A DNA stretch of 47,234 bases, from the IMG/VR virus record IMGVR_UViG_3300046529_000705, positions 1 to 47,234 of that record; one strand, given 5' to 3'. Below, piece after piece: positions 25,618 to 32,751 of the stretch. How positions within the stretch are numbered: position 1 is the stretch's first letter; each line of letters starts with the position of its first letter. The stretch comes from a virus. A program made the position numbers and the translations under genes. The notes under the pieces were generated by a model, which saw only the letters and a program-made list of their open reading frames with translations, had not been told where the DNA came from and ran no database searches.

Positions 25618-27339
25618 CTAGTCGGTACTTTTGTCCGGGTCGCGGCGAAGCCCAGCACGCGGGCCATACGCCTGTGTCACGATTTCTGTAGTCATCTTCT
25701 GAACCTCGGACGCCGTGATGTTGCCGAGTTCGACACCACCGGGAAGCGTCACCGGATTCGGACCACCAGGCTGCGGGCCGACGGGATTCCCATCTGCATC
25801 AGTCTGGGGTGCAGGCGCCTCCGCCCCATCAGGCGGCATTCCCGTCAACTGGAGAATACTCGAATCGATCTGAGCCTTTAGCATTCGCAGAGCGCCCTGC
25901 TGCTTGGCGTCCTCGATCTGCTCCTCGAATATCTCCCGCACCTTCTCGTCCGGGAACTCCTCGCCCAAGTCGTGGAGGGCTCCGCGCATGGACTCAAGGC
26001 CCATCGACATCTTCGCCTGGATCTCGTTCAACTTGATGAGGGTGTCGACCGGGAGAGGGGCAGGCCATTCACACTCGGTGAAGTAGGCCATCGGGTCGAG
26101 AACGTCGACCATCGGCGGCTGGTCGTCCTTCATGATTCCCTCGGTGGAGGGGTCGTACAGCCGGGATTCCGGCTCGAAGGTGAACAGCGTCTTGAGGATG
26201 AGTTCGTTGACCTTCTGGAGGCCGACGGAGTACTGCATCTTCTTCTGGTCGTAGCGGGACATCATCGGCCGGTACATGATTGCCAAGGCCACGCCCGACG
26301 TATTCGAAGCGGGCTGCATCTGACCGAGCGCCGTTTCCGGAACGCCCGTGATCTCGTGCATGGAACGCTTGATCATCTCCAGGTACTGAAGCGGTCCAGC
26401 AAGATCGACGCCATTCTCCAGGTTATACACTTGGGCTTCCTTGGGAAGGCCGCCCCACACCTTGCGTGGGCCCTTCTCCAAGTTCGATGCTTTCGCGCCG
26501 GAAATGATCGTCACCGGGGCTGCGTGGTAATTGATGATGTCGCTGATATCCGTCGCCTTCTCGTTGTACTCACGGTTCAGCGAGATGATGTCGGCGATGT
26601 CCGACAGACCCCACGGAGAACCCGAGACCTGAGCATTGGCGATGTGCACGACCGGAATGGTCCCGAGAGGGTTCGGCCGGGAGTCGATCAACTCGTCATT
26701 CAGATACTCCTCGATCGAGTCGTCCGTCAGGACCTCGACATAGGTGTACACCGAACGCGTCCCGTCTTCACCCGTCGCCCAAAAGCGATACTTGAGTTTG
26801 AAGCGGATCAGACGGTCCCGGTCGTGGGGGTGCCACTCCGGGAAGCAGAAGGAAGCGTTCAGGGGAAGGATGCGTACGCGGCCTGCGTGTGGTTGTCCCG
26901 TGCTGTCTTCGAATCCAGGCTCGTATGCGACCTTCACGAAGGAGTCACCCGAGATGCCGCCCTGCTGGCCCATCTCCCAGAGCAACTGCTCCTTGCGGTT
27001 GTCGACCTCCCAGGCCCTCTTCAAGAGGCCGGGAATGATGTGCTCGTACTGCTTCACGCTCTTGAAGTGGACACCGCGTCCGAACGTGAAATTGTTGATG
27101 TAGTCGGCGAACGCTTTCACGTAGTTGAACGTGATCTGCGCCTCGCCCGCTTCTCTCCGGTAGCCCCAGTGATGGCCCAGGTAGTATGCAAAGTTCTGGC
27201 TGTACCGGTTCAAGCGAGGCCCGTGCACCTCAAACTCCTCGTCGGCCAGTTCGACAAGGCCGAGAGGAGAGATCGACACCGTAAGGTCCGACCCCGAAGC
27301 CCGCATGCTGGGGCTCGCGAATGAGATTGCACCGCTCAT
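25618..27339 (-). CDS. Portal protein
   Basis: A 573-residue protein. YLGHHWGYRREAGEAQITFN with YVKAFADYINNFTFGRGVHF fits the N-terminal wing of SPP1/gp6-type portals. IPVVHIANAQVSGSPWGLSD, ITGVPETALGQMQPASNTSG and FEEQIEDAKQQGALRMLKAQ represent the core and C-terminal helices. The TGVPE-x-x-x-G pattern is typical of portals. It lies in the normal place before the scaffold. The C-terminus is Pro/Gly-rich. Confidence 0.9.
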   Translation of the reverse strand: MSGAISFASPSMRASGSDLTVSISPLGLVELADEEFEVHGPRLNRYSQNFAYYLGHHWGYRREAGEAQITFNYVKAFADYINNFTFGRGVHFKSVKQYEHIIPGLLKRAWEVDNRKEQLLWEMGQQGGISGDSFVKVAYEPGFEDSTGQPHAGRVRILPLNASFCFPEWHPHDRDRLIRFKLKYRFWATGEDGTRSVYTYVEVLTDDSIEEYLNDELIDSRPNPLGTIPVVHIANAQVSGSPWGLSDIADIISLNREYNEKATDISDIINYHAAPVTIISGAKASNLEKGPRKVWGGLPKEAQVYNLENGVDLAGPLQYLEMIKRSMHEITGVPETALGQMQPASNTSGVALAIMYRPMMSRYDQKKMQYSVGLQKVNELILKTLFTFEPESRLYDPSTEGIMKDDQPPMVDVLDPMAYFTECEWPAPLPVDTLIKLNEIQAKMSMGLESMRGALHDLGEEFPDEKVREIFEEQIEDAKQQGALRMLKAQIDSSILQLTGMPPDGAEAPAPQTDADGNPVGPQPGGPNPVTLPGGVELGNITASEVQKMTTEIVTQAYGPRAGLRRDPDKSTD

Positions 27340-27357
27340 GGGTAAACGACTCCGACT

Positions 27358-27651
27358 TTAGATCTCGACGACGCGCGTGGGCGCGAGGGAACGTGCAGAC
27401 TTCTTCGCCGCGCGGCGGCTCTCGAAAGGCTCCTCACCGCGCTGCACGACATTGCCGTTCGGCAGAACCTCGTGCAGGAAGTACTGGCGGCTCTTAGAGC
27501 CGTCCTCGGTCTCTACGGGAATGCCCCGCACCAGATAGCGTTCGTCGATCAGGTGCTTCCCAACCGTGTCCCCCTTTGACAGGGGCAGCTTGGGAAGCAC
27601 CTCATCGACGGACGCCTTCGGTGCCCTGCGGCGGTCATGGAACGCAACCAT
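27358..27651 (-). CDS. Small basic protein of unknown function
   Basis: A 97-residue basic protein starting MVAFHDRRRAPKASVDEVLP, with LIDERYLVRGIPVETEDGSK and a KKSARSLAP end. It is probably a small beta-rich protein (SRQYFLHEVLPNGNVVQRGE). It lies 18 bases before the portal gene and 3 bases after its upstream neighbour. No clear Shine-Dalgarno is seen, so it may depend on translation of that neighbour. I do not recognise it. Confidence 0.6.
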   Translation of the reverse strand: MVAFHDRRRAPKASVDEVLPKLPLSKGDTVGKHLIDERYLVRGIPVETEDGSKSRQYFLHEVLPNGNVVQRGEEPFESRRAAKKSARSLAPTRVVEI

Positions 27652-27654
27652 GGA

Positions 27655-28056
27655 TCAGTCGTCCACTACCGCCGGGGAAAGCCGCTCGTAGCGGCTGCCG
27701 TTACGCACGACCTCCTCGTAGGAGACGGCCGCGTAGTCGGAGAACGAACCGTGCGAGAACTCACCGAGGTAGGTCGGAGCCTCGACCCACGCGGCAGAGC
27801 CGACGTGAACCCGCTCGGCCATGGTCTCCTGTGGGAACTTTTCGTACACGTTCGCGTTGTGATTCGGCCGACCGGGCGCCGTGAGGTAGCCCTGCATGAC
27901 GCCCTTGGTGAACTCGTTCGGGACGTCCGTGTCGGTGGCTACGCCCTCCTCAAATCGAAGAGGACCGCGCCGCGCGCCGTTGTCGGCGAACTTGCGCTCA
28001 TAGACGGTGCCGACGCGCTCCTGGAACTGCGGGTCGGGTGCGAGATTTCCTGCCAT
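27655..28056 (-). CDS. Small protein of unknown function in the head gene cluster
   Basis: A 133-residue protein starting MAGNLAPDPQFQERVGTVYE. The sequence is polar and Tyr-rich (GYLTAPGRPNHNANVYEKFP, YAAVSYEEVVRNGSRYERLS), without membrane segments or a known motif. Its start codon and ribosome-binding site lie inside a long inverted repeat (28051-28116). It may be a minor virion protein or a packaging accessory. Confidence 0.6.
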   Translation of the reverse strand: MAGNLAPDPQFQERVGTVYERKFADNGARRGPLRFEEGVATDTDVPNEFTKGVMQGYLTAPGRPNHNANVYEKFPQETMAERVHVGSAAWVEAPTYLGEFSHGSFSDYAAVSYEEVVRNGSRYERLSPAVVDD

Positions 28057-28116
28057 TCCGTAATCCTCTTCCGATAGCGAAGGAACGCTTCAAGCGTAGG
28101 AGGATTACGGACGGCA
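28051..28116 (-). promoter_or_regulatory. Inverted repeat covering the RBS and start of the gene at 28056
   Basis: CCGTAATCCTC (28058-28068) and GAGGATTACGG (28100-28110) pair perfectly over 11 bp. After a 2-3 base mismatch, TGCC (28051-28054) pairs with GGCA (28113-28116). Between the arms a second hairpin, ACGCTT/AAGCGT, is present at 28085-28097. The mRNA arm near the gene contains its SD (GAGG) and start codon, so translation would be low unless the structure opens. Confidence 0.7.
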
Positions 28117-28128
28117 TTGTTAATACCG

Positions 28129-29868
28129 CTAAGAGAGAGCGGCCCAGACAGTTCCGTTCGCCACGTTCGTAATGTTCGCCAGCACGAGCGATCCGGGAAG
28201 TGAGGTAAGGCCAGATCCGTAGGCACCGAATCGGTACGTGGCAGCCGTGAGATTTACGTTGCCCATTCCGAGAATCGCGTTGGTGCCACGGGCCACCGTC
28301 GGCATGGTCGTACCGGCCGACACGAGGAACGCCACCCAGTACCAGCCCGGGGTGAGGGAGTGGGACACACCCATCGCGGCCTGCTTCGTACCCGTGGACG
28401 TCATCGCCGTCGACTGGTCCGGGCTCTGGTCGATCAGCGTGCCGGAGGAGTTGTACAGGCCCACGTAAGCCCCGGACAGGCCCGCACCGACGTTGGTGAC
28501 CGCGTACCAGAAGTTGGCGGCGGTCTTGGTGTTGCGGATGAAGACCTTGGACAGCGCGAGCGCGCCCGACGACAGTGCGACACCCGAGGGGTTGACCGTG
28601 GCCGGGTCCTGGGTCCAGGCGATCAGGCCGTGGTCGACCGGTACGGGCGAGGAGACTGCGCTGGAGGTGTCGAAGGTGGTGCCGTCACTGCCCCGGACCT
28701 TGAACACACCATTCTCGACGTACGCGACACCACCGCTGGAGGACGGGTTCGCGGTCGGCGGGGTCGTGACGTTCTGGAAGAGCAGGGCTCCACCGTTGGC
28801 GCCACCGAAGGAACTTCCGCTGCCGAGGCGCAGGTTTCCCAACTGGGTGGTGCCCGACCCGGTGAAGGTGGTGCCGGTCAGCCCACCAGAGAGCGTGCCG
28901 CCTGTGACAGGGAGGTACTTGGTAGCGGCGTCCGCGCGGTCCCCGTGAGGGTCGGCTGCGGCGACGTGAGCGGACACGGCAGAGGTCGCCGCGCCGGAAG
29001 CGTCAGCGCCTACGTCGGTGGACGTCAGGGTGATGCTGGCGCCGGACTTGCCGTTGACCGTGGTCGGGTTTCCCTGCGCTCCCTGCGGGCCGACGCTTCC
29101 CTGCGGTCCCGCGACACCCTGCGGGCCGGTAGCGCCATCGGCTCCGGCTGCACCCGTGTCCCCCTTGGGACCTTGCGGACCGGTCGCGCCCGTGGCACCC
29201 GCAGGCCCGGTGTCTCCCGTGGGACCTGGCACGCCCTGGAGGCCCTGCGCTCCGGTAGCGCCTGCTGGTCCCGTAGCCCCTGGTTCACCTTGGACGCCCT
29301 GCGGGCCGACGAGGGTGGCCAGCCACTCCACGGCGGTGCCGGTGAAGCCGTTGTCGATGGCGATCTGGTAGGCGCTCTCTCCGCCTGGTCCAGGCTCGCC
29401 CTGGGTGCCGGTCGTGTTGGGGATGTTGATGACACCCATGGAGGAGGGCACCTGCGCCAGCGCGCCGAGGGCCACCGTGGTGACGCTGGAGGGCAGGAAG
29501 AAGTTGAACGGGGCCTGCTGCTGGCCGCCGACGGTACCGCTGACCTTGTAGGTGAAGTTCTTCGGTGACAGGGCCTCGTTGTCTCCGGCGATCAGGTCGA
29601 CGGACATCGTGCCGTTGACGACCTGCGCCTCGCGCCTGCGCAGCCGGATGACCAGACCGGTCAGGGGGTCGACCAGCCGCTCCGTGGACGGGTCGAAGGT
29701 GAAGCGTCCGTTGGCGGGGCGGCCCTGGTCGTCGAGGAACGTCCCGGTGACCGTGACCGTCTTGACGTTGTCCGGAAGGGTGGGTGCCGGGGCACCCCCG
29801 GTATTAAGCGTGCTGCCCCAGTTCTCGTTCTGGACGGTGAATCCTGGGATGTTCCATGCGTCGTTCAA
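28129..29868 (-). CDS. Collagen-repeat fibre/minor structural protein
   Basis: A 579-residue protein. The start is a TTG at 29868 with AAGGAA upstream. The N-terminal ~150 residues form a beta-rich domain (VTVTGTFLDDQGRPANGRFT, FNFFLPSSVTTVALGALAQV). Residues ~190-275 are Gly-x-y collagen repeats (GPQGVQGEPGATGPAGATGA and similar), a trimeric rod. A coiled or beta stalk follows (AAATSAVSAHVAAADPHGDR), then a C-terminal beta sandwich (KTAANFWYAVTNVGAGLSGA). Such fibres are usually in tail or head-decoration positions; here it sits between terminase and portal-side genes. It is perhaps a head fibre. Confidence 0.75.
   Translation of the reverse strand: MNDAWNIPGFTVQNENWGSTLNTGGAPAPTLPDNVKTVTVTGTFLDDQGRPANGRFTFDPSTERLVDPLTGLVIRLRRREAQVVNGTMSVDLIAGDNEALSPKNFTYKVSGTVGGQQQAPFNFFLPSSVTTVALGALAQVPSSMGVINIPNTTGTQGEPGPGGESAYQIAIDNGFTGTAVEWLATLVGPQGVQGEPGATGPAGATGAQGLQGVPGPTGDTGPAGATGATGPQGPKGDTGAAGADGATGPQGVAGPQGSVGPQGAQGNPTTVNGKSGASITLTSTDVGADASGAATSAVSAHVAAADPHGDRADAATKYLPVTGGTLSGGLTGTTFTGSGTTQLGNLRLGSGSSFGGANGGALLFQNVTTPPTANPSSSGGVAYVENGVFKVRGSDGTTFDTSSAVSSPVPVDHGLIAWTQDPATVNPSGVALSSGALALSKVFIRNTKTAANFWYAVTNVGAGLSGAYVGLYNSSGTLIDQSPDQSTAMTSTGTKQAAMGVSHSLTPGWYWVAFLVSAGTTMPTVARGTNAILGMGNVNLTAATYRFGAYGSGLTSLPGSLVLANITNVANGTVWAALS
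29800..29808 (-). promoter_or_regulatory. CTTAATACC motif, site 9
   Basis: Exact copy near codon 21 of the collagen-repeat fibre gene (STLNTGG). Confidence 0.6.
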
Positions 29869-29877
29869 GACGTTTCC

Positions 29878-31455
29878 TTAGCGCTGGAAGGGCGAATTGG
29901 AGACTTCGACCTCGGGCATTGTGTAGTCCTTGGTGAGGACGCAAGCGAGTGCCAGAGAGTCCGCGTAGTCGTCGTGTGCGTCAGCCGCGCGGGGGGCTTC
30001 TGCGAGGACATACGGGCCTTCGAATTTCTTCTCCAAGTCTTCCATCTGCTGACGGAAACGCTTGTAACTCTTGAGGCGCCGGGTGTAAGCGTGAGCGGGC
30101 CAGGAGATGTGTCCCCGGTCCATCAGTTCCATGAGGTGCTTCCAGCGCTTGGACTGTTCGGGGCGCTGGGAATTCAGGGGGACGATGTCGATGTGTGGCA
30201 GGAGGACCTTGAGCCGGGATATGACGACGTCACCGACTCCGCCCTCGTCGACCCCGATCGCCATGACGTTGTAGTTCGAGACGAACTCCACGATCCGGTA
30301 GTACTGGGCTTCCCAGTCCATTCCTGCGAGGTCGAGCCAGTTCAGGATCCGGTGCTCGTAGTAGCCGTACTCGTCCGGCCGGTCCCAGTTGATCCAGACA
30401 GCGGTGACGATCGTGCTGTCCTGCTTGCGAGCAGGGTCGATGCCGATGACGATCGGGCTGGCGTGGTAGGCCGGGACGATCTGCATGGAGGTGTCGCCGA
30501 GGTCGTCCAGCCGCTCGCTGGTCGTGAACATGCCCTTGTCGAGCAGCCAGATGAGGCGGTACGACAACTTGAATTCGTCGGAGTCCTCACCGATGCGCAG
30601 GAGTTCCTTCTTGACGAATTTCCGGTAGTAGTCGGACCATTTCGAGACCTCTTTCCAGTCGGCGTCGAAATGGTTCTGTCGGGCGCCGCGTCTGGTGGCC
30701 GTTCGCCTATTGATCTGGATCTGGTTGTAAAACACACCCTTCTCATAGGTGGGTGTGCCGGTGAACACCATGGTCGCGTTAGTCGAGGCACCCATCGGGC
30801 CGATCGACTTGTTCACCATCTTGGCGTCGGCACCCTGGCACTCGTCAATGAGAATGAGGTGATAGGTGCGGCCTTCAATGGTGGCGCGGGGGTGACAGGT
30901 CTGCTTTCGGACCAGGGATCCGGAGCGCTTGAGGGTAATGGAGCGGCCCTTGCCCTGTACGGTCTCGTCGATTTCGGGGTCCGCCATGATTTCCAGGGCG
31001 TGCTCACTGGTGAGGCGGGCCACGATGCGGCCGTAGAGGTTGTCCGCCTGCTCTTCCACGGGGGCAAAAGCGCCGACCCACAGGCCCTCTTTGAATTTCC
31101 CGAGGAGGTCGGGGAAGATCTTGGCGAGCCGGGGCAGCATGATCATGCAGGCGGCGACGCAGTTGGCCACGGTCTCGGACTTGCCGGACTGGCGGGAGAA
31201 CAGCGCGGTGATGGTGGCGCCGTCGTCGATGATCAGGGACTCGATCAGGCGGGCCGCGAAGGGGCGCTGGTAGGGGCGCAGCGGGTGGCCGGAGACTTCA
31301 TCGACGATGACGAGGAGTTTGGCGACCAGTTCGTCGACGAACTGCTGGCTGGTCTGGTCGAGGACCACCTCGGTGTCGAGCCGGGCTTGGTGTTCCGCCT
31401 CGGTCTCGTCACTGATCGCGTCCTCGGACTCGATTTCCTCCGTAACAGCAGACAC
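29878..31455 (-). CDS. Terminase large subunit
   Basis: I chose the GTG at 31455, which has GGGG six bases upstream and avoids the TTA codon of the longer TTG reading from 31467. The ATPase has Walker A ALFSRQSGKSETV (near residue 85) and Walker B YHLILIDECQGAD (near 205). The nuclease carries VIGIDPARKQDSTIV, AIGVDEGGVGD and AHDDYADSLALAC with the expected acidic residues. It cuts and translocates DNA into the head. The leader and start codon are in a hairpin (31454-31499). Confidence 0.93.
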   Translation of the reverse strand: MSAVTEEIESEDAISDETEAEHQARLDTEVVLDQTSQQFVDELVAKLLVIVDEVSGHPLRPYQRPFAARLIESLIIDDGATITALFSRQSGKSETVANCVAACMIMLPRLAKIFPDLLGKFKEGLWVGAFAPVEEQADNLYGRIVARLTSEHALEIMADPEIDETVQGKGRSITLKRSGSLVRKQTCHPRATIEGRTYHLILIDECQGADAKMVNKSIGPMGASTNATMVFTGTPTYEKGVFYNQIQINRRTATRRGARQNHFDADWKEVSKWSDYYRKFVKKELLRIGEDSDEFKLSYRLIWLLDKGMFTTSERLDDLGDTSMQIVPAYHASPIVIGIDPARKQDSTIVTAVWINWDRPDEYGYYEHRILNWLDLAGMDWEAQYYRIVEFVSNYNVMAIGVDEGGVGDVVISRLKVLLPHIDIVPLNSQRPEQSKRWKHLMELMDRGHISWPAHAYTRRLKSYKRFRQQMEDLEKKFEGPYVLAEAPRAADAHDDYADSLALACVLTKDYTMPEVEVSNSPFQR

Positions 31456-31499
31456 GCCTAACCCCAATCCGTTTACATTACGGATTCGAGATTAGGCGT
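31454..31499 (-). promoter_or_regulatory. Hairpin covering RBS and start of the large terminase gene
   Basis: Bases 31454-31471 and 31481-31499 form an imperfect ~18-bp inverted repeat (ACGCCTAA with TTAGGCGT and AATCCG with CGGATT, joined by G-U pairs and one bulge), loop of 9. The GGGG Shine-Dalgarno and the first two bases of the GTG start are in the stem, so the structure should restrain terminase synthesis. Confidence 0.65.
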
Positions 31500-31538
31500 A
31501 TCTGTCTACGGCTTTGTAATTATGGCTTGACAAGCGGT

Positions 31539-31802
31539 TCAGGATCCCTTGCGGATGTCCCTCTTGCTCACGATCTGCTGGGCCCGCTGCCGGGTGAAGC
31601 CGAACATCTCGCCGAGGCGGTCGAAGGTGTAGCGGCCCTTGTAGTAGACGGCCTCGACGAGAGCGTCACGCCCCTCCGTGGACACCGCCGGGAAGTCTCG
31701 GTAGCACCGCTCGTCGCAGTACACCGCCGCGTCCTTCTTGCCCAGACCGACCGTCCTGCGGCACCCCCGGCAGCGGATGGCGACCAGTCCGGTATCACTC
31801 AT
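31539..31802 (-). CDS. Zinc-ribbon plus HTH protein, small-terminase candidate
   Basis: An 87-residue protein with CRGCRRTVG and YCDERCYRDF (Cys positions ~11, 14, 29, 33), a likely zinc site, followed by a helix-turn-helix (TFDRLGEMFGFTRQRAQQIV). It lies immediately upstream of the large terminase, where the DNA-recognising small subunit belongs. Small terminases usually have an HTH but not this zinc site, so it may instead be a late transcription regulator. Its start overlaps the upstream gene by 8 bases. Confidence 0.55.
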   Translation of the reverse strand: MSDTGLVAIRCRGCRRTVGLGKKDAAVYCDERCYRDFPAVSTEGRDALVEAVYYKGRYTFDRLGEMFGFTRQRAQQIVSKRDIRKGS

Positions 31803-32079
31803 CGTCGCCGCCCTCCGACCGCTCGTACTCCATCGACTGGTCCTGGTCCAGTCCCGGCTCGTAGCCGAGGTCCTGGTAGGCGTCGTCCAGGCCCGCCATG
31901 ATCTCGGGGAAGTGCTCCTGGGAGAAGGTCACACCACGGCCGTACGCTTCAAGGGACGGGATGAACTCGCGGAGATCGACGAACATGCCGTCCCCCGGGG
32001 TGTCCACGGTGGAGACGTGCAACTCCTTGTCGTACACAAGCGGCACACGCTTGAACACCTTCCGTGCCTCTTCAGCCAT
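31795..32079 (-). CDS. Small acidic protein, PC4-like fold possible
   Basis: A 94-residue protein. ELHVSTVDTPGDGMFVDLRE, then FIPSLEAYGRGVTFSQEHFP and EIMAGLDDAYQDLG, follow the pattern of PC4/YdbC-type ssDNA-binding domains (strand with DIRE, a gap, G-V/I-T/S-L/F-S, then helix). The C-terminus is very acidic (YERSEGGDDE). If correct it would bind ssDNA or assist transcription. It is the first gene of the leftward packaging set; its promoter must lie in 32080-32196. The assignment is by eye only. Confidence 0.45.
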   Translation of the reverse strand: MAEEARKVFKRVPLVYDKELHVSTVDTPGDGMFVDLREFIPSLEAYGRGVTFSQEHFPEIMAGLDDAYQDLGYEPGLDQDQSMEYERSEGGDDE

Positions 32080-32138
32080 GACCGCACTCCTGTCGATAGT
32101 TCATCCTGATCTACGAGGCTACACCTCTGCAAGCAGTC

Positions 32139-32168
32139 TCGACAAGTCGCTTGACGAGCGAGTAGAGT
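32139..32168 (+). promoter_or_regulatory. Candidate promoter for two small rightward genes
   Basis: TCGACA (32139-32144) and TAGAGT (32163-32168) are separated by 18 bases and lie ~29 bases before the first rightward ATG, which has AGGAG upstream. The 117-base gap 32080-32196 is divergent, so a leftward promoter should also be here; I see no convincing one. Confidence 0.4.
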
Positions 32169-32196
32169 GAAGGCCCACGACAATAGGAGACACACC

Positions 32197-32415
32197 ATGG
32201 GCATGTACCCGATGCGCGACCCGGAGAAGTGCCCGAAGTGCGGCCGGAACCTTAAAGAAGATCCCAAGCCTGTACGCCCTCCTGTGCCCGGATTTCCGGA
32301 GGATGTAGCGTACAGCGAAGATCCGGTCTGTGGGGGGCGCTGGAACGTGTGGGACAAGACCTCTCCGCTGCGGAGCAAGGCACAGCCGTATGTGGATGGA
32401 GGATCCCATGTCTGA
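32197..32415 (+). CDS. Small zinc-ribbon-like protein
   Basis: A 72-residue protein starting MGMYPMRDPEKCPKCGRNLK, with AGGAG well placed before the ATG. A CPKCGRN knuckle is followed ~34 residues later by DPVCGGRWN, so a mixed zinc site is possible. The remaining sequence is Pro-rich. It overlaps the next gene by 8 bases. It is the first gene of a short rightward unit placed between packaging and integration genes. Function unknown. Confidence 0.6.
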   Translation: MGMYPMRDPEKCPKCGRNLKEDPKPVRPPVPGFPEDVAYSEDPVCGGRWNVWDKTSPLRSKAQPYVDGGSHV

Positions 32416-32686
32416 AGACTTTCGCCTGACCAGCATCAACCACCAGGTCGCCAACGCCCTCAACCCGAACCCGCCCGAGGGCTACGACGCGACGATGGAT
32501 GCCATGCAGCACCAGTTGATGCGTGAGCAGCACGACTTCTACGAGGCGCAGCAGCGGTACGCGAACCACCAGCCCCAGGGAGACAGCCAGCCCGACTTCC
32601 TCGACCAGATATTCGGACTCTGCATGTTCCTGTTCGTGGTCGGGTTCCTCGTGTACGCAGCGGTCGGCGCCGTGTTCGGCGACTGA
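32408..32686 (+). CDS. Small membrane protein with C-terminal anchor
   Basis: A 92-residue protein starting MSEDFRLTSINHQVANALNP, with GGAGG before the ATG. The first ~65 residues are soluble and rich in His/Gln (HQLMREQHDFYEAQQRYANH). One membrane segment ends the protein (IFGLCMFLFVVGFLVYAAVG). A tail-anchored protein in a lysogeny region could be a superinfection or membrane-associated factor, but no evidence goes beyond topology. Confidence 0.6.
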   Translation: MSEDFRLTSINHQVANALNPNPPEGYDATMDAMQHQLMREQHDFYEAQQRYANHQPQGDSQPDFLDQIFGLCMFLFVVGFLVYAAVGAVFGD

Positions 32687-32701
32687 CCTGCGAGACTCCG
32701 C

Positions 32702-32750
32702 ACAGCAAAGCCCCCGACTGATTTTGGGGATCAGTCGGGGGCTTTGCTGT
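32702..32750. terminator. Bidirectional terminator between convergent genes
   Basis: A 21-bp perfect stem (32702-32722 with 32730-32750) and 7-base loop, with the core AGCCCCCGACTGAT and A/T-rich ends. It stops the rightward small genes and the leftward tyrosine recombinase gene, whose stop codon is at 32752. Confidence 0.92.
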
Positions 32751-32751
32751 C

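Noticed and set aside
28118-28126. GTTAATACC near 28120 as another copy of the recurrent motif
   Set aside because: It has a mismatch at the first base and lies in the opposite orientation to the local genes, in a spacer; probably chance or a relic.
29060-29400. Repeated GC-rich units in the collagen-coding region as a CRISPR array or mobile repeat
   Set aside because: They are codon-level Gly-x-y repeats, irregular in DNA spacing, inside a coding gene.
31440-31540. CTTGACAAG-like boxes at 31526, 32139 and 40667 as a shared operator
   Set aside because: They look like separate -35 hexamers (TTGACA/TTGTCA) without a consistent flank; three loose matches do not make a motif.
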